The notes beneath the pieces are model-generated. The model did no database searches and had not been told where the DNA came from. It was given only the letters and a program-made list of their open reading frames with translations. Below, piece by piece: positions 9,645 through 18,309 of a stretch of DNA of 64,000 nt. Each line of letters opens with the position of its first letter. The first letter of the stretch is position 1. The translations under genes and the position numbers were made by a program. This DNA is from Ancylobacter radicis. GTDB taxonomy: Bacteria; Pseudomonadota; Alphaproteobacteria; Rhizobiales; Xanthobacteraceae. The stretch is taken from the NCBI RefSeq assembly GCF_018449475.1, contig NZ_JAHCQH010000014.1, positions 372,001 through 436,000 on the forward strand, written 5' to 3'.

Positions 9645-10043
9645 GACACTCAACTCCTTTGCCGGCCTGCGCCGGATGATCCGCATCCCGGCTGAATAGC
9701 ATCCCGGCACGGATCAAATCCATTGCGGCTTTCCGCCGAGAGAAGCCGACGCTGTGCCGGCTCAGTTTTCGCCGGGCCGCTCTGCGCCCTGCCCCAGCGA
9801 TGCCGGCGCTGCGCTGGCATTATCTTGTCTGCCTTTGCGTATAAGCGGGGGATGCAAGAAAATATCGTTCCATTGTGCTTGCAGATGAGAAGAGACTGAT
9901 CCATTCTGAGCATACGGGATTTGTTGTGCTTTATACCAGCATCAGACTTTCGTTGCCCGTTTCCAGCCATGAAATCGTGATCACCTCGCCACATTTCCTT
10001 TCCATTTGGTTGCATCGGATGCAACTGGAGAAGGAACGAGGTA
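9645..10043. other. Intergenic region before the RlpA-like gene
   Basis: This 399-bp gap separates the divergently oriented ALDH and RlpA-like genes and has no convincing gene. Its second half is noticeably poorer in GC than the surrounding genes, as expected for a promoter region. The one clear structure is the 17-bp palindrome at 10009-10025. I could not place a well-spaced promoter. Confidence 0.6.
10009..10025. promoter_or_regulatory. 17-bp perfect palindrome upstream of RlpA-like gene
   Basis: GTTGCATC, one centre base G, then GATGCAAC. A one-base centre would make a poor RNA hairpin, so a dimeric repressor or activator site is the better reading. It lies 18 nt upstream of the chosen start codon, just before the GGAG ribosome site. 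Confidence 0.5.
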
Positions 10044-10427
10044 TTGACGGCTTGGGGAATGGGACGGGTTGCCATGGCGGCATGCGCTTTGGGGATCATC
10101 TGCACCGCCAGCGGCAAACCTGCGCTAGCTGAAACCAACAAGACGATTCAGACGACTGGGATGGCCTCCTATTATGGCTATGGCGGCCGCACGGCCAATG
10201 GCGAACGGCACAACGCCGCGGCCATGACGGCGGCCCACCGCACCCTGCCCTTCGGCACCAAGGTGCGTGTCACCAACACCGCGAATGGCCGCACCGTGGT
10301 CCTTCGCATCAATGATCGCGGGCCCTTCATTCGCGGCCGCATCATCGACGTGTCGACCGCTGCCGCCGACGATCTGGGATTCCGCAAGCGCGGTGTCGCC
10401 AAGGTGCAGATCGCGGTCGTCGACTGA
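10044..10427 (+). CDS. RlpA-like double-psi beta-barrel protein, secreted
   Basis: A 127-residue exported protein: a signal-peptide-like N-terminus (about 1-29, ending PALAE) followed by one complete RlpA double-psi beta-barrel. Conserved blocks are GMASYYG, GRTANGE, MTAAHRTLPFGTKVRVTN, RINDRGPF and GRIIDVSTAAADDLG, including the aspartate of the DRGPF loop needed for glycan cleavage in lytic RlpA proteins. There is no lipobox cysteine in a clear context and no SPOR domain, so it is a minimal periplasmic form. The start is probably TTG at 10044 behind GGAGAAGGAACGAGG; ATG 10059 is the alternative. Confidence 0.85.
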   Translation: MTAWGMGRVAMAACALGIICTASGKPALAETNKTIQTTGMASYYGYGGRTANGERHNAAAMTAAHRTLPFGTKVRVTNTANGRTVVLRINDRGPFIRGRIIDVSTAAADDLGFRKRGVAKVQIAVVD

Positions 10428-10535
10428 GGCCGGGCCTAGCCCTGCCTGACCGTTTCTAGACGATCACCGACATTGAACACGCTCCGCGCCCGGGTCCACG
10501 CGATCCGGGCGGCGGCCCGCTCGCGTGGCGGCAAT

Positions 10536-11702
10536 TCAGCCCCGTGCCGCGTCCAGCAGGCGGCGGCATTCCTGCAATTCATAGAGCGCCGCCTGAAGGC
10601 GCTGCACGTCGTCCCGCGAGAGCTGGGGCGACGGCTCGGCGGCACGCTCGATAGCGCGCTCGGGAACACGCTCCGGCGCCCGCACCGGGAGTTCCTCGAC
10701 GGGCCGCACCGGGGTCGCCACCGGCATCGGGCGGGCATTCTGCCGGGCGAGGATATGCGCCGGGCGGGCCGGCTCAGGCAGCGGCGCGAAGGGGTCGATC
10801 TCGTCCGGCTCGGGCTCCGGGGCCACGGCGCGGAACGGGAAGCTCGCCCGTCCCTCGCCGGCCCGCAGTTCCGCTGGACGGGCTTCGTGCAGACGCGGCT
10901 CCTGCGGACGCGGCTCGGCCATGCGCGGCTCGGCCATGCGCGGCTCGGCAACGCGCGGCTCGATCGGACGCAGCACCGGCTCGGCGCGGCGCGGTTCCAC
11001 CGGCGGCAGTTCCGGCTCGCGAGCGGGCGCCTCGCCGCGCGGCGGGCGGCTCTGCGGCGCGAGGTCCGGCAGCAGCGGCAATTCGAGGAAATCGGGCTCG
11101 CTCTCGGGCCGGCGACGCGCGCCGCGCCGGGGCGCTGGGGCCTCCTCCGGCGGAACGCCGCGCGCCACCGGTTCGCGATAGGCGGGCTCGCGCATCACCG
11201 GCTCGCGGGGCGCTGCGTCGCGCTGGCGCGAGGGCAGAAGGTTCAGAAGCCCGCTCAGCGGCCCGCCGCGGCCGCCCTCGACCTCGCGGCCGCGTCCGGG
11301 ATGGCCGGCATCGACCGGCTCGCGGGACGGCGCGTGGCGCTCCATCTCCTCAAGCTCGGCGACCGCCAGCGCATCGGCCTCGGCATCGCGCCAGATCGCC
11401 TGCACATAGCGCGGGCCCTCTTCCTTGAGGATGCGCTGCACGCCGCGAATGGTGTAGCCCTCGGAATAGAGCAGGTGCCGGATGCCGCGCAGCAGCTCGA
11501 CATCATCCGGCCGGTAATAGCGCCGCCCGCCGCCGCGCTTGAGCGGGCGGATCTGCGGAAAGCGCGTTTCCCAGAAGCGCAGCACATGCTGGGGCAGGTC
11601 GAGATCATCCGCGACCTCGCTGATCGTGCGAAAGGCGTCGGGCCCCTTCTCCACGCTCACCGGCTCCTTCTCCTGCGTCGAAAGCTCCCGGCGGGAACTC
11701 AC
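10536..11702 (-). CDS. MerR-family transcriptional regulator with long disordered tail
   Basis: A 388-residue protein whose N-terminal winged helix (about 24-95: [48 protein letters not shown]) is a clear MerR DNA-binding domain. The remaining about 270 residues are Pro/Arg/Glu-rich with a pentapeptide-like AEPR repeat, and end in a short helical segment ([15 protein letters not shown]). No metal- or ligand-binding cysteines are arranged as in classical MerR. The GTG at 11702 overlaps the ihfA stop by 4 bp; GTG codons at 11660 and 11654, behind AGGAGAAGGAG, may be the true start. This form commonly follows ihfA in Rhizobiales. Confidence 0.88.
   Translation of the reverse strand: MSSRRELSTQEKEPVSVEKGPDAFRTISEVADDLDLPQHVLRFWETRFPQIRPLKRGGGRRYYRPDDVELLRGIRHLLYSEGYTIRGVQRILKEEGPRYVQAIWRDAEADALAVAELEEMERHAPSREPVDAGHPGRGREVEGGRGGPLSGLLNLLPSRQRDAAPREPVMREPAYREPVARGVPPEEAPAPRRGARRRPESEPDFLELPLLPDLAPQSRPPRGEAPAREPELPPVEPRRAEPVLRPIEPRVAEPRMAEPRMAEPRPQEPRLHEARPAELRAGEGRASFPFRAVAPEPEPDEIDPFAPLPEPARPAHILARQNARPMPVATPVRPVEELPVRAPERVPERAIERAAEPSPQLSRDDVQRLQAALYELQECRRLLDAARG
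10894..10968. repeat. Five tandem 15-bp units inside the merR-like gene
   Basis: Five consecutive 15-bp units begin CGCGGCTC (10894, 10909, 10924, 10939, 10954); units two and three are identical (CGCGGCTCGGCCATG). In the protein they encode repeated EPR-containing pentapeptides such as AEPRM in the disordered tail. The in-frame unit length means copy number can change without breaking the gene. Confidence 0.85.
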
Positions 11703-12004
11703 GATTCGGGTGCGTCAGCGTTGATCTGCTGCTTCAGAATGTTCGACGGCTTGAACACCATCACCCGGCGGGGGGCGATCGGCACTTCCTCGCCGGTCTT
11801 CGGGTTGCGACCGACGCGCTCGCCCTTCTGACGCACCACGAAGGAGCCGAAGGAGGAGAGCTTCACCGTCTCGCCGCGCGCGACGCAGTCGGCGATTTCG
11901 GTCAGCACGGTCTCGACCAGCGCCGCCGATTCGGTCCGCGACAGTCCGACGCGCTGGTACACAGCCTCGCACAGATCCGCGCGCGTAATGGTTCGCCCCG
12001 CCAT
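11699..12004 (-). CDS. ihfA: Integration host factor subunit alpha
   Basis: A 101-residue HU/IHF-fold protein that bends DNA as a heterodimer with IHF-beta (not in this window). Hallmarks: [19 protein letters not shown] at the N-terminus, [30 protein letters not shown] with the Gly-Arg-Asn-Pro of the DNA-intercalating arm tip, then [20 protein letters not shown] 12004 is chosen over ATG 12040 because AGAGGAAG lies just upstream and homologues begin MAGRT. It is fifth in the operon starting at 15370, with a 4-bp overlap into the merR-like gene. Confidence 0.96.
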   Translation of the reverse strand: MAGRTITRADLCEAVYQRVGLSRTESAALVETVLTEIADCVARGETVKLSSFGSFVVRQKGERVGRNPKTGEEVPIAPRRVMVFKPSNILKQQINADAPES

Positions 12005-12110
12005 GGCCCGCTTCCTCTCGTCGCCCATATCATCAACCATTACCAGCCTAGGCGGCGAGACCCTTGACGGTCAACGGTTCCGCGCAATCTGGCACTCCAC
12101 TACCGCTGTT

Positions 12111-13082
12111 CTACCAGCGGACCAGCGCCGAGCCCCAGGTGAAGCCGCCACCCATCGCTTCCAGCAGCACCAGATCGCCCTTTTTGATGCGGCCATCCGC
12201 ATAAGCGGCAGCCAGCGCCAGCGGAATCGAGGCGGCCGAGGTATTGCCATGATGGTCGACGGTGATCACCACTTTTTCCGGCGCGATGCCGAGTTTCACC
12301 GCGCTCGCGTCGATGATACGGCGGTTCGCCTGATGCGGCACGAACCAGTCGATGCTGGCGGCGCTCTCGCCGGTCGCCTTGAAGGCGTCCTCGATCACGT
12401 CGGTGATCATGCCGACCGCGTGGCGGAACACCTCGCGGCCTTCCATGCGCAGATAGCCGACCGTCTTGGTGGAAGAGACGCCGCCATCGACATAGAGCTT
12501 GTTCTTGTGCCGGCCGTCCGAGCGCAGATGGGTGGTGAGCACCCCGCGCCCCTCCTCGCCCTCGCTGACGGCTTCCAGCACCAGCGCGCCGGCGCCGTCG
12601 CCGAACAGCACGCAGGTAGTGCGGTCCGACCAGTCGAGGATGCGCGAGAAGGTCTCGGCGCCAATCACCAGCGCGCGCTTATAGGCACCCGACTTCAGGA
12701 AATTGTCGGCGGTGGCCAGCGCGAAGACGAAGCCGGAGCACACCGCCTGAAGATCGAACGCCGCGCCATGGGTGATGCCGAGCCCGGCCTGCACGCTCAC
12801 CGCCGTCGCCGGGAAGGTGTTGTCCGGGGTCGAGGTGGCCAGCACGATCAGGTCGATATCCTGCGCGTCGAGCCCGGCGTCCGCCAGCGCCGCGCGGGCG
12901 GCGTGCAGAGCGAGGTCGGAGGTCAGCTCCCCATCGGCGGCGATGTGCCGCTCGCTGATGCCGGTACGCTGGACGATCCACTCGTCCGAGGTGTCGACCA
13001 TCAGCGCGAGGTCGGCATTGGTCAGTGTGCGGCTGGGCAGATAGGCGCCGACGCCGCGCACCACGGAACGGATAGCACTCAC
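12111..13082 (-). CDS. fabH: Beta-ketoacyl-ACP synthase III
   Basis: A 323-residue thiolase-fold enzyme that starts fatty-acid synthesis by condensing acetyl-CoA with malonyl-ACP. The catalytic triad is readable: Cys115 in LQAVCSGF, His250 in FVPHQANRR and Asn280 in [10 protein letters not shown]. Full length for the family, with the C-terminal [13 protein letters not shown]. It starts at GTG 13082, whose bases overlap the plsX stop codon (GTGA), so the two are translationally coupled; a longer open frame upstream is only the shadow of plsX. Confidence 0.97.
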   Translation of the reverse strand: MSAIRSVVRGVGAYLPSRTLTNADLALMVDTSDEWIVQRTGISERHIAADGELTSDLALHAARAALADAGLDAQDIDLIVLATSTPDNTFPATAVSVQAGLGITHGAAFDLQAVCSGFVFALATADNFLKSGAYKRALVIGAETFSRILDWSDRTTCVLFGDGAGALVLEAVSEGEEGRGVLTTHLRSDGRHKNKLYVDGGVSSTKTVGYLRMEGREVFRHAVGMITDVIEDAFKATGESAASIDWFVPHQANRRIIDASAVKLGIAPEKVVITVDHHGNTSAASIPLALAAAYADGRIKKGDLVLLEAMGGGFTWGSALVRW

Positions 13083-14155
13083 GATGAAACCTGCATGTCG
13101 TCCTGAAGGGGCGCCTCCCCGCCGGCAACGCCGACGCGGGGACGATCGTTCATGCCCGCCTCGATGCGGGAGAGGAGCTGATAGCGGACCATGTCGTAGC
13201 CGATATCGACGGCGGAGGCGAAACCCTCCGCGTCGGTTCCGCCATGGCTCTTGATGACGACCCCGTTGAGGCCGAGGAACACCCCGCCGTTGGATTTGCG
13301 CGGATCGAGCTTTTCGCGCAGGGCGTTGAAGGCCCCGCGCGCCAGCAGATAGCCGATCTTCGCCATCAGGCTGCGATTGATCGCCGCCCGCAGATAGTCG
13401 GCCACCTGCTTGGCGGTGCCTTCGGCGGTCTTGAGCGCGATGTTGCCGGAAAAGCCTTCCGTCACCACCACGTCGACCGTGCCCTTGCCGATATCGTCGC
13501 CCTCGACGAAGCCGTGATAGGCCAGACCGGCATGGTCCGCCTCGCGCAGCGCCGCGGCGGCGTCCTTCACTTCCTCGACGCCCTTGATCTCCTCGACGCC
13601 GATATTCAGCAGGCCGACAGTGGGGCGTTCGATGTCGAACACGATGCGGGCCATCGCCGCGCCCATCACCGCCATGTCGACAAGGTGCTGCGCCGTCGCC
13701 CCGATCGAGGCGCCGACATCGAGCACCACGCTTTCGCCCTTGGCGGTCGGCCACAGGCAGGCGATGGCCGGGCGGGAGATTCCCGCCATGGTCTTGAGAT
13801 TCACCTTGGCCATGGCCATCAGCGCGCCGGTATTGCCGGCCGAGACGGCGCAATCGGCCTCGCCGACGCGCACCGCGTCGATCGCGCGCCACATCGAGGA
13901 AACCTTGCGGCCCTGCCGCAGCGCCTGGCTCGGCTTGTCGTCCATCCGCACCACGACGTGGGTCGGGATCACCCGGCTGGCCGCCGCAAGGCGCGGCAGC
14001 CGCGCCAGCAATTCGCGGATACGCCCTTCATCGCCAAACAGCAGGAAGCTGATGTCGGGATGACGGGTCAGGGCGATCTCGGCGCCGGGCAGGACGACGT
14101 CCGGACCATGATCGCCGCCCATGACGTCGAGGGCTATGCGGACGGTCGACGACAT
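13079..14155 (-). CDS. plsX: Phosphate acyltransferase PlsX
   Basis: A 358-residue cytosolic enzyme that makes acyl-phosphate from acyl-ACP for the PlsY route to phosphatidic acid. Conserved starts and blocks: [49 protein letters not shown] and [15 protein letters not shown]. It sits between a DUF177 gene and fabH, the standard alphaproteobacterial arrangement, but without the rpmF gene found here in enterobacteria. The C-terminal tail (about 335-358) is hydrophilic. Confidence 0.97.
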   Translation of the reverse strand: MSSTVRIALDVMGGDHGPDVVLPGAEIALTRHPDISFLLFGDEGRIRELLARLPRLAAASRVIPTHVVVRMDDKPSQALRQGRKVSSMWRAIDAVRVGEADCAVSAGNTGALMAMAKVNLKTMAGISRPAIACLWPTAKGESVVLDVGASIGATAQHLVDMAVMGAAMARIVFDIERPTVGLLNIGVEEIKGVEEVKDAAAALREADHAGLAYHGFVEGDDIGKGTVDVVVTEGFSGNIALKTAEGTAKQVADYLRAAINRSLMAKIGYLLARGAFNALREKLDPRKSNGGVFLGLNGVVIKSHGGTDAEGFASAVDIGYDMVRYQLLSRIEAGMNDRPRVGVAGGEAPLQDDMQVSS

Positions 14156-14279
14156 CTAATTGTGCGGTCTCTCTGGTCGGGGAAGCGGCCCGGAGGGAAC
14201 CGCGAAGGCGCACAGGGGATGCCCCAGATGAGCGGCCATGACAATAGCGTCGTGGCCTCTCGGCGGAAAATGCCGCGCG

Positions 14280-14810
14280 CTATTTGTCATCGTCGCTGCG
14301 CAGCTTGGCCAGGCCGGCGAAGGGGGAACTCTCCTTGTCGGTCATTTCCACCACGCCCTTGAAGGCGACGCCGGGCTTGCGCGGATAGGGATCGAGCCCC
14401 AGAGCGAGGAATTCCGCCGCCACCGCGCCGGCATCGACCGTGCCGTCGATCAGCGGATCGGGCAGGTCCAGCTCGGTCACGTCCAGCTCGGCGCCGGGGC
14501 GGATTTCGGGCAATTGCTCGGGCGGGGCGAAGGTGACGTCGATCTCCTCGGAAATCTCCGTATCGAAATCCTCCAGCGACACCACGCAGGTCTGGGTGAC
14601 GACGGCCTCGACAAGGCCGCTCACCTGCACCCGGCCCTTGCTGGCGGGCACGAGCTTGACCTGCGCGGTCATCTTGGGAATGCCGGGGATGCCGAACTGG
14701 ACGGCGAGAGCCGCCAGCGTCGCGGCATCGGGCTTCAGCTTCACGGTCGTTCCCGTATCGGGAAGGCTCGCCACGAGCACCGGGTGGCTGAGCGGCAGCT
14801 TGTCGGTCAT
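14280..14810 (-). CDS. DUF177 (YceD-like) family protein
   Basis: A 176-residue soluble protein of the YceD family, linked in bacteria and plants to 23S rRNA accumulation. The core signature is TQTCVVSLEDFDTEISEEIDVTFAP (about 85-110), followed by an acidic stretch and the LGLDPYPRKPGVAF motif typical of the C-terminus. Its ATG overlaps the stop of the upstream cytochrome bc1 chaperone gene by 4 bp, and plsX follows after 124 bp. Confidence 0.9.
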   Translation of the reverse strand: MTDKLPLSHPVLVASLPDTGTTVKLKPDAATLAALAVQFGIPGIPKMTAQVKLVPASKGRVQVSGLVEAVVTQTCVVSLEDFDTEISEEIDVTFAPPEQLPEIRPGAELDVTELDLPDPLIDGTVDAGAVAAEFLALGLDPYPRKPGVAFKGVVEMTDKESSPFAGLAKLRSDDDK

Positions 14811-15370
14811 GGGGTCACAAGCTCCTTGGAGTGCGGGTCGCGCGCCGGCGGGATGGGAAACTCCCCGGCGGCGAAGGTGTCGAAAGGCACGCCCGCCAGC
14901 GCGGCCACGGCGCGGCGGATAAAGGCGGCGAGCCCGGCCGCCTGGGCGGTGAAGGCCTCGTCCGAATCATAGACATTGCGCAGCACGGCTTCATGAAGCG
15001 CGCCGGGCTCGGCGGCATCGAGCGCGCCATCATAGGCGGCAACACGGCCATAAAAGGCCTCGGCGACCTTTTTCATCTTTTTCGGCACGGTGAGGTCACC
15101 GACCCCCATCTCGCGCAGGTTCGCGTCCATGTCGACGCAGAAGGCATCGAACACGCGCTGGCCAAGCTCGCGGCGCTCCTCGCTCTCGCCCTTCAGCCGG
15201 TGGAACAGCAGGAAGGCGTGCAGCAGGATCATCTCGAAACGCCCGGCGATGGTGTCCGGCACGCCATATTCGGTATAGAACACCGTATCACGCGACTGCG
15301 CCACGATCGCGCCATAGAGCCGCTGAATGGTCTCGCGTCCGTCGTTCCGGCGGAAGAAGCGCAGAATCAT
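14807..15370 (-). CDS. Ubiquinol-cytochrome c chaperone family protein (CBP3/UQCC1-like)
   Basis: A 187-residue protein of the family whose mitochondrial member Cbp3/UQCC1 helps cytochrome b synthesis and assembly of the bc1 complex. Supporting sequence: TIQRLYGAIVAQSRDTVFYTEYGVPDTIAGRFEMILLHAFLLFHRL and DAFCVDMDANLREMGVGDLTVPKKMKKVAEAFYGR. The ATG at 15370 starts MILRFFRR as in homologues; the longer open frame upstream lies over bamE and is rejected. It is the first gene of the operon running to the merR-like gene, divergent from bamE. Confidence 0.9.
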   Translation of the reverse strand: MILRFFRRNDGRETIQRLYGAIVAQSRDTVFYTEYGVPDTIAGRFEMILLHAFLLFHRLKGESEERRELGQRVFDAFCVDMDANLREMGVGDLTVPKKMKKVAEAFYGRVAAYDGALDAAEPGALHEAVLRNVYDSDEAFTAQAAGLAAFIRRAVAALAGVPFDTFAAGEFPIPPARDPHSKELVTP

Positions 15371-15554
15371 GGCCGGCTCCGTCTCGTCGGCGCCCCGCTC
15401 CGGGCGGCGCGTGGTGGCTGGTTGAGATGCGGGGTAGCGCGCAGGGATGGCGCTGGCAAGCCCTGCGGGGTGCGCCAGATGGTTGCCTCGCGGCGGCTGC
15501 CTGTGCTTTGTGCGCGAACGGATCTGCGGCCCCGCGGCTGATGGAGTTGAGTTG

Positions 15555-16082
15555 ATGGCATTGACGCGCGTTTCGCCTCCGGCTTTTTCGGCCCGCCGGC
15601 ACGGCCCTCTTCTCGCCGCCCTGGCGGCGCTCGGGCTCGGCGGATGCGCGAGCGGCGACCTGTCCATGCCGGCCTCCACGGCCGGCCTGCCGCGCACGCC
15701 GACCCCGTTCGTCAGCGAGCAGCAGCGCGGCTATGTGCCCAATCCCGGCGCGCTGGAGCAGGTCCCCGTCGGTTCCAGCCAGGAGCAGGTGCTGCTCGTG
15801 CTCGGCACCCCCTCGACGGTCGCGACCGTGGATGGCGAGGTGTTCTACTACATCTCGCAGAAGGCCAAGAAGGTCATGTTCCTGCGGCCGGAGATCATCG
15901 AGCAGCGCGTGCTCGCGGTCTATTTCGACCCCAAGGACAAGCGCGTCACCCGCATCGCCGATTACGGCCTCAAGGACGGCAAGGTGTTCGACTTCATCAG
16001 CCGCTCCACCCCGACCGCCGGCAACGAGATGTCGATCCTCGGCCAGTTCTTCAACGCCACCAATTTCGGCCCGACGCTCTAA
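15555..16082 (+). CDS. bamE: Outer membrane assembly lipoprotein BamE (SmpA/OmlA)
   Basis: A 175-residue lipoprotein of the BAM complex that inserts beta-barrels into the outer membrane. The N-terminus is a lipoprotein signal with lipobox LGGC (Cys about 33); the SmpA/OmlA fold follows: GALEQVPVGSSQEQVLLVLGTPSTVATVDGEVFYYISQK and LAVYFDPKDKRVTRIADYGLKDGKVFDF. The C-terminus (TAGNEMSILGQFFNATNFGP) is the alphaproteobacterial extension. ATG 15555 gives a correctly placed signal peptide; an upstream in-frame ATG does not. Confidence 0.95.
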   Translation: MALTRVSPPAFSARRHGPLLAALAALGLGGCASGDLSMPASTAGLPRTPTPFVSEQQRGYVPNPGALEQVPVGSSQEQVLLVLGTPSTVATVDGEVFYYISQKAKKVMFLRPEIIEQRVLAVYFDPKDKRVTRIADYGLKDGKVFDFISRSTPTAGNEMSILGQFFNATNFGPTL

Positions 16083-16123
16083 AGGCGCCGGGGTCCCCAA
16101 GCGGCAGCCCCCCGCACGCCCGC

Positions 16124-17362
16124 TCAGAACCGATCCGGCGCGAACGGCGCCGGATCGACGCAGGTCGGCTCCCCGGACATCATCTCCGCGATCAACCGCC
16201 CCGTCACCGGCCCCAGCGTGAAGCCGAGATGCTGGTGGCCGATCGCCACCCACATGCCCCGGCGCCCGGCAATCGGCCCGATCGCCGGCAGCATGTCCGG
16301 GAAGGCCGGGCGGCAGCCCATCCACGGCTCGGCCTCGGCCCGCGCGCCGAGCGGGAACAGCCCGCGCGCCAGCGGCTCGGTTTTTTCCAGCTGCACCGGC
16401 GTCTTCGGCGCGTCGCGGCGGGCGAATTCCACGCCCGTGGTCAGGCGGATGCCGCCCTCCATCGGCGTGATGACATAGCCGCCCTCCTCGTCCAGCACCG
16501 GCCGCGACAGGCCGGCATTGCCCTCGGTGCGGTAATGCATGTGGTAGCCGCGCTTCACCGCCAGCGGCACCTTCACGCCGAACGACGCCAGAATGTCGCG
16601 CGCCCAGGGGCCGAGCGCGACGACCACCTCGGGCGCCTCGACCGGTCCGTCATCGGTCATCACCCACCAGCCGCTGCCGAGCCGTGTCAGCGTGCGGGCA
16701 TCGCCGCGCCGCACCTGCCCGCCCAGCACTTTGAGATTGGCGGCATAGGCCTGCGTCACCCCGCCGGGGCTGGATACCGAATGCGGGTCGGACCACAGCA
16801 CGGCGTGCGAGAAGATCGGGCGCAGCGCGGGTTCCAGCGCCATCGCCTCGTCGAGCCCGATCTCGCGGGCGGAGAGGCCATACTGGTGGGCGAGCGGGAA
16901 TTCCCGGCGCTCCTGCGCGATGCCGGCCTCGGTGCGGTAGAGCTTCAGCCAGCCGCCATCCCGGAAATAATGCGCCGCGCCGGCCAGCGCCGCCATCCGC
17001 TCATGCTCGGCGAGGCTGAAGGTGAGCAGCGTCGACATGGTACGGGCATAGTCGAGGATGCGGGCCGGCGCCGAGGCCCGCCAATAGGCATACATCCACG
17101 GAATCAGCCCCGGCAGCGCGTCCCAGTGGTAATTGGCCGCCGGGTTGCGCCCGCGCGCCACCTCGATCAGCGCGGAGAGGTCGCGCGGAAAGGCGACCGG
17201 GTAGATCGAGGCGCGCTCGACCAGTCCGGCATTGCCATAGGAGGTCTCCTCCCCCGGCCCGCGCCGGTCGACCAGCGCGACGGCGCGTCCGCGTTCGGCG
17301 AGGTTATGGGCGATCGAGGTGCCGACAATGCCGGCCCCGAGAACGATCACATCGGTTTTCAT
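16124..17362 (-). CDS. FAD-dependent D-amino-acid dehydrogenase-like oxidoreductase
   Basis: A 412-residue DAO-fold enzyme. The N-terminal dinucleotide motif is VIVLGAGIVGTSIAHNLAERG, followed by DRRGPGEETSYGNAGLVE, and the C-terminus has GCRPAFPDMLPAIGPI and the flavin-binding GHQHLGFTLGPVTGRLIAEM, all as in DadA. D-amino-acid to 2-oxoacid oxidation coupled to the quinone pool is the family reaction; the actual substrate is not determined. It lies 80 bp downstream of an amino-acid binding protein on the same strand, which suggests shared amino-acid use. Confidence 0.87.
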   Translation of the reverse strand: MKTDVIVLGAGIVGTSIAHNLAERGRAVALVDRRGPGEETSYGNAGLVERASIYPVAFPRDLSALIEVARGRNPAANYHWDALPGLIPWMYAYWRASAPARILDYARTMSTLLTFSLAEHERMAALAGAAHYFRDGGWLKLYRTEAGIAQERREFPLAHQYGLSAREIGLDEAMALEPALRPIFSHAVLWSDPHSVSSPGGVTQAYAANLKVLGGQVRRGDARTLTRLGSGWWVMTDDGPVEAPEVVVALGPWARDILASFGVKVPLAVKRGYHMHYRTEGNAGLSRPVLDEEGGYVITPMEGGIRLTTGVEFARRDAPKTPVQLEKTEPLARGLFPLGARAEAEPWMGCRPAFPDMLPAIGPIAGRRGMWVAIGHQHLGFTLGPVTGRLIAEMMSGEPTCVDPAPFAPDRF

Positions 17363-17442
17363 CGGGAGCGCATCCGGGAGGGAGAAAGGAAGGCGGCGCG
17401 GAGGGTTCCCCCGCCGCGCCGCAGATCAAGTGACCGGCAGTC

Positions 17443-18207
17443 TCAGTTGATCGGGAACGGGAAGTACTTGGCGTTGATCTTCTGGTAGGTGCCGTCGGCG
17501 ACGATCTCCTTGATCGCCTTGTTCAGCATCTCGCGCAGCTCGTTGTCTTCCTTGCGCACGGCGATGCCGGTGCCCTGCGGGTTCACGTCCTTGAGGTCCG
17601 GCCCGACGAACTTGCAGCACTTGCCGGCGTCGGTCTTCTCCAGCCATTCATAGAGCACGAACTTGTCAGCCAGAATGGCGTCGAGCCGGCCCGAGGCGAG
17701 GTCGGCATTGGCCTCGTCCTGCGTCGGGTAGAGCTTGATCTCGGAACCCTTGTACTTGTCTTCGAGATAGGTCGCGCCGGTGGTCGAGGACTGCGCGCCG
17801 ATCACCAGACCCTTGAGCGCGGCCGGGGTTATCTCGGTGATCTTGGTGTCCTTCGGCGCCATGAAGCTGCCGGGAGTCAGGTAATAGGGCTCGGTGAAGG
17901 CGACCTTTTCCTTGCGCTCGTCGGTGATCGACATGGAGGCGACGATGGCGTCGTACTTCTTGGCCAGCAGAGCGGGGATGATGCCGTCCCAGTCCTGCGC
18001 CACGAAGGTGCATTCGACCTTCATCTTGGCGCAGAGCGCATTGGCGATGTCGATGTCGAAGCCGACCAGCTTGCCGGTCGAATCCACCGAGTTGAAGGGC
18101 GGGTAAGCACCCTCGGTGCCGATTCGCACCGTCTTGATCTCGGCATGGGCCGCGCCGGCACCGACGGCGAGCGCGGCGGCGGCGAGCAGAATTCTGGCGA
18201 TTTTCAT
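17443..18207 (-). CDS. Amino-acid ABC transporter substrate-binding protein (lysine/arginine/ornithine type)
   Basis: A 254-residue periplasmic protein with a Sec signal peptide (MKIARILLAAAALAVGAGAAHA) and a family-3 solute-binding fold: RIGTEGAYPPFNSVDSTGKLVGFDIDIANALC, WDGIIPALLAKKYDAIVASMSITDERK, the hinge SSTTGATYL and the C-terminal AIKEIVADGTYQKINAKYF. The pattern is closest to LAO/HisJ-like basic amino-acid binders. No permease or ATPase gene is adjacent, only the DadA-like oxidoreductase downstream. ATG 18207 is chosen to begin at the signal peptide. Confidence 0.9.
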   Translation of the reverse strand: MKIARILLAAAALAVGAGAAHAEIKTVRIGTEGAYPPFNSVDSTGKLVGFDIDIANALCAKMKVECTFVAQDWDGIIPALLAKKYDAIVASMSITDERKEKVAFTEPYYLTPGSFMAPKDTKITEITPAALKGLVIGAQSSTTGATYLEDKYKGSEIKLYPTQDEANADLASGRLDAILADKFVLYEWLEKTDAGKCCKFVGPDLKDVNPQGTGIAVRKEDNELREMLNKAIKEIVADGTYQKINAKYFPFPIN

Positions 18208-18309
18208 GTGGCTGTTCCCGATCCCGGCGCCGTTCGGCGGCGCCCTGAGCGAGAGGCTAGGCCGGCGCGCCAGCGCAGGCAATCGGCGCTTTGGCTAAAC
18301 CGCCCGCTC

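Noticed and set aside
7668-9695. A 675-codon plus-strand frame across the nitroreductase and ALDH genes
   Set aside because: It is a frame shadow of both real genes; motifs of the real proteins are in the other frames.
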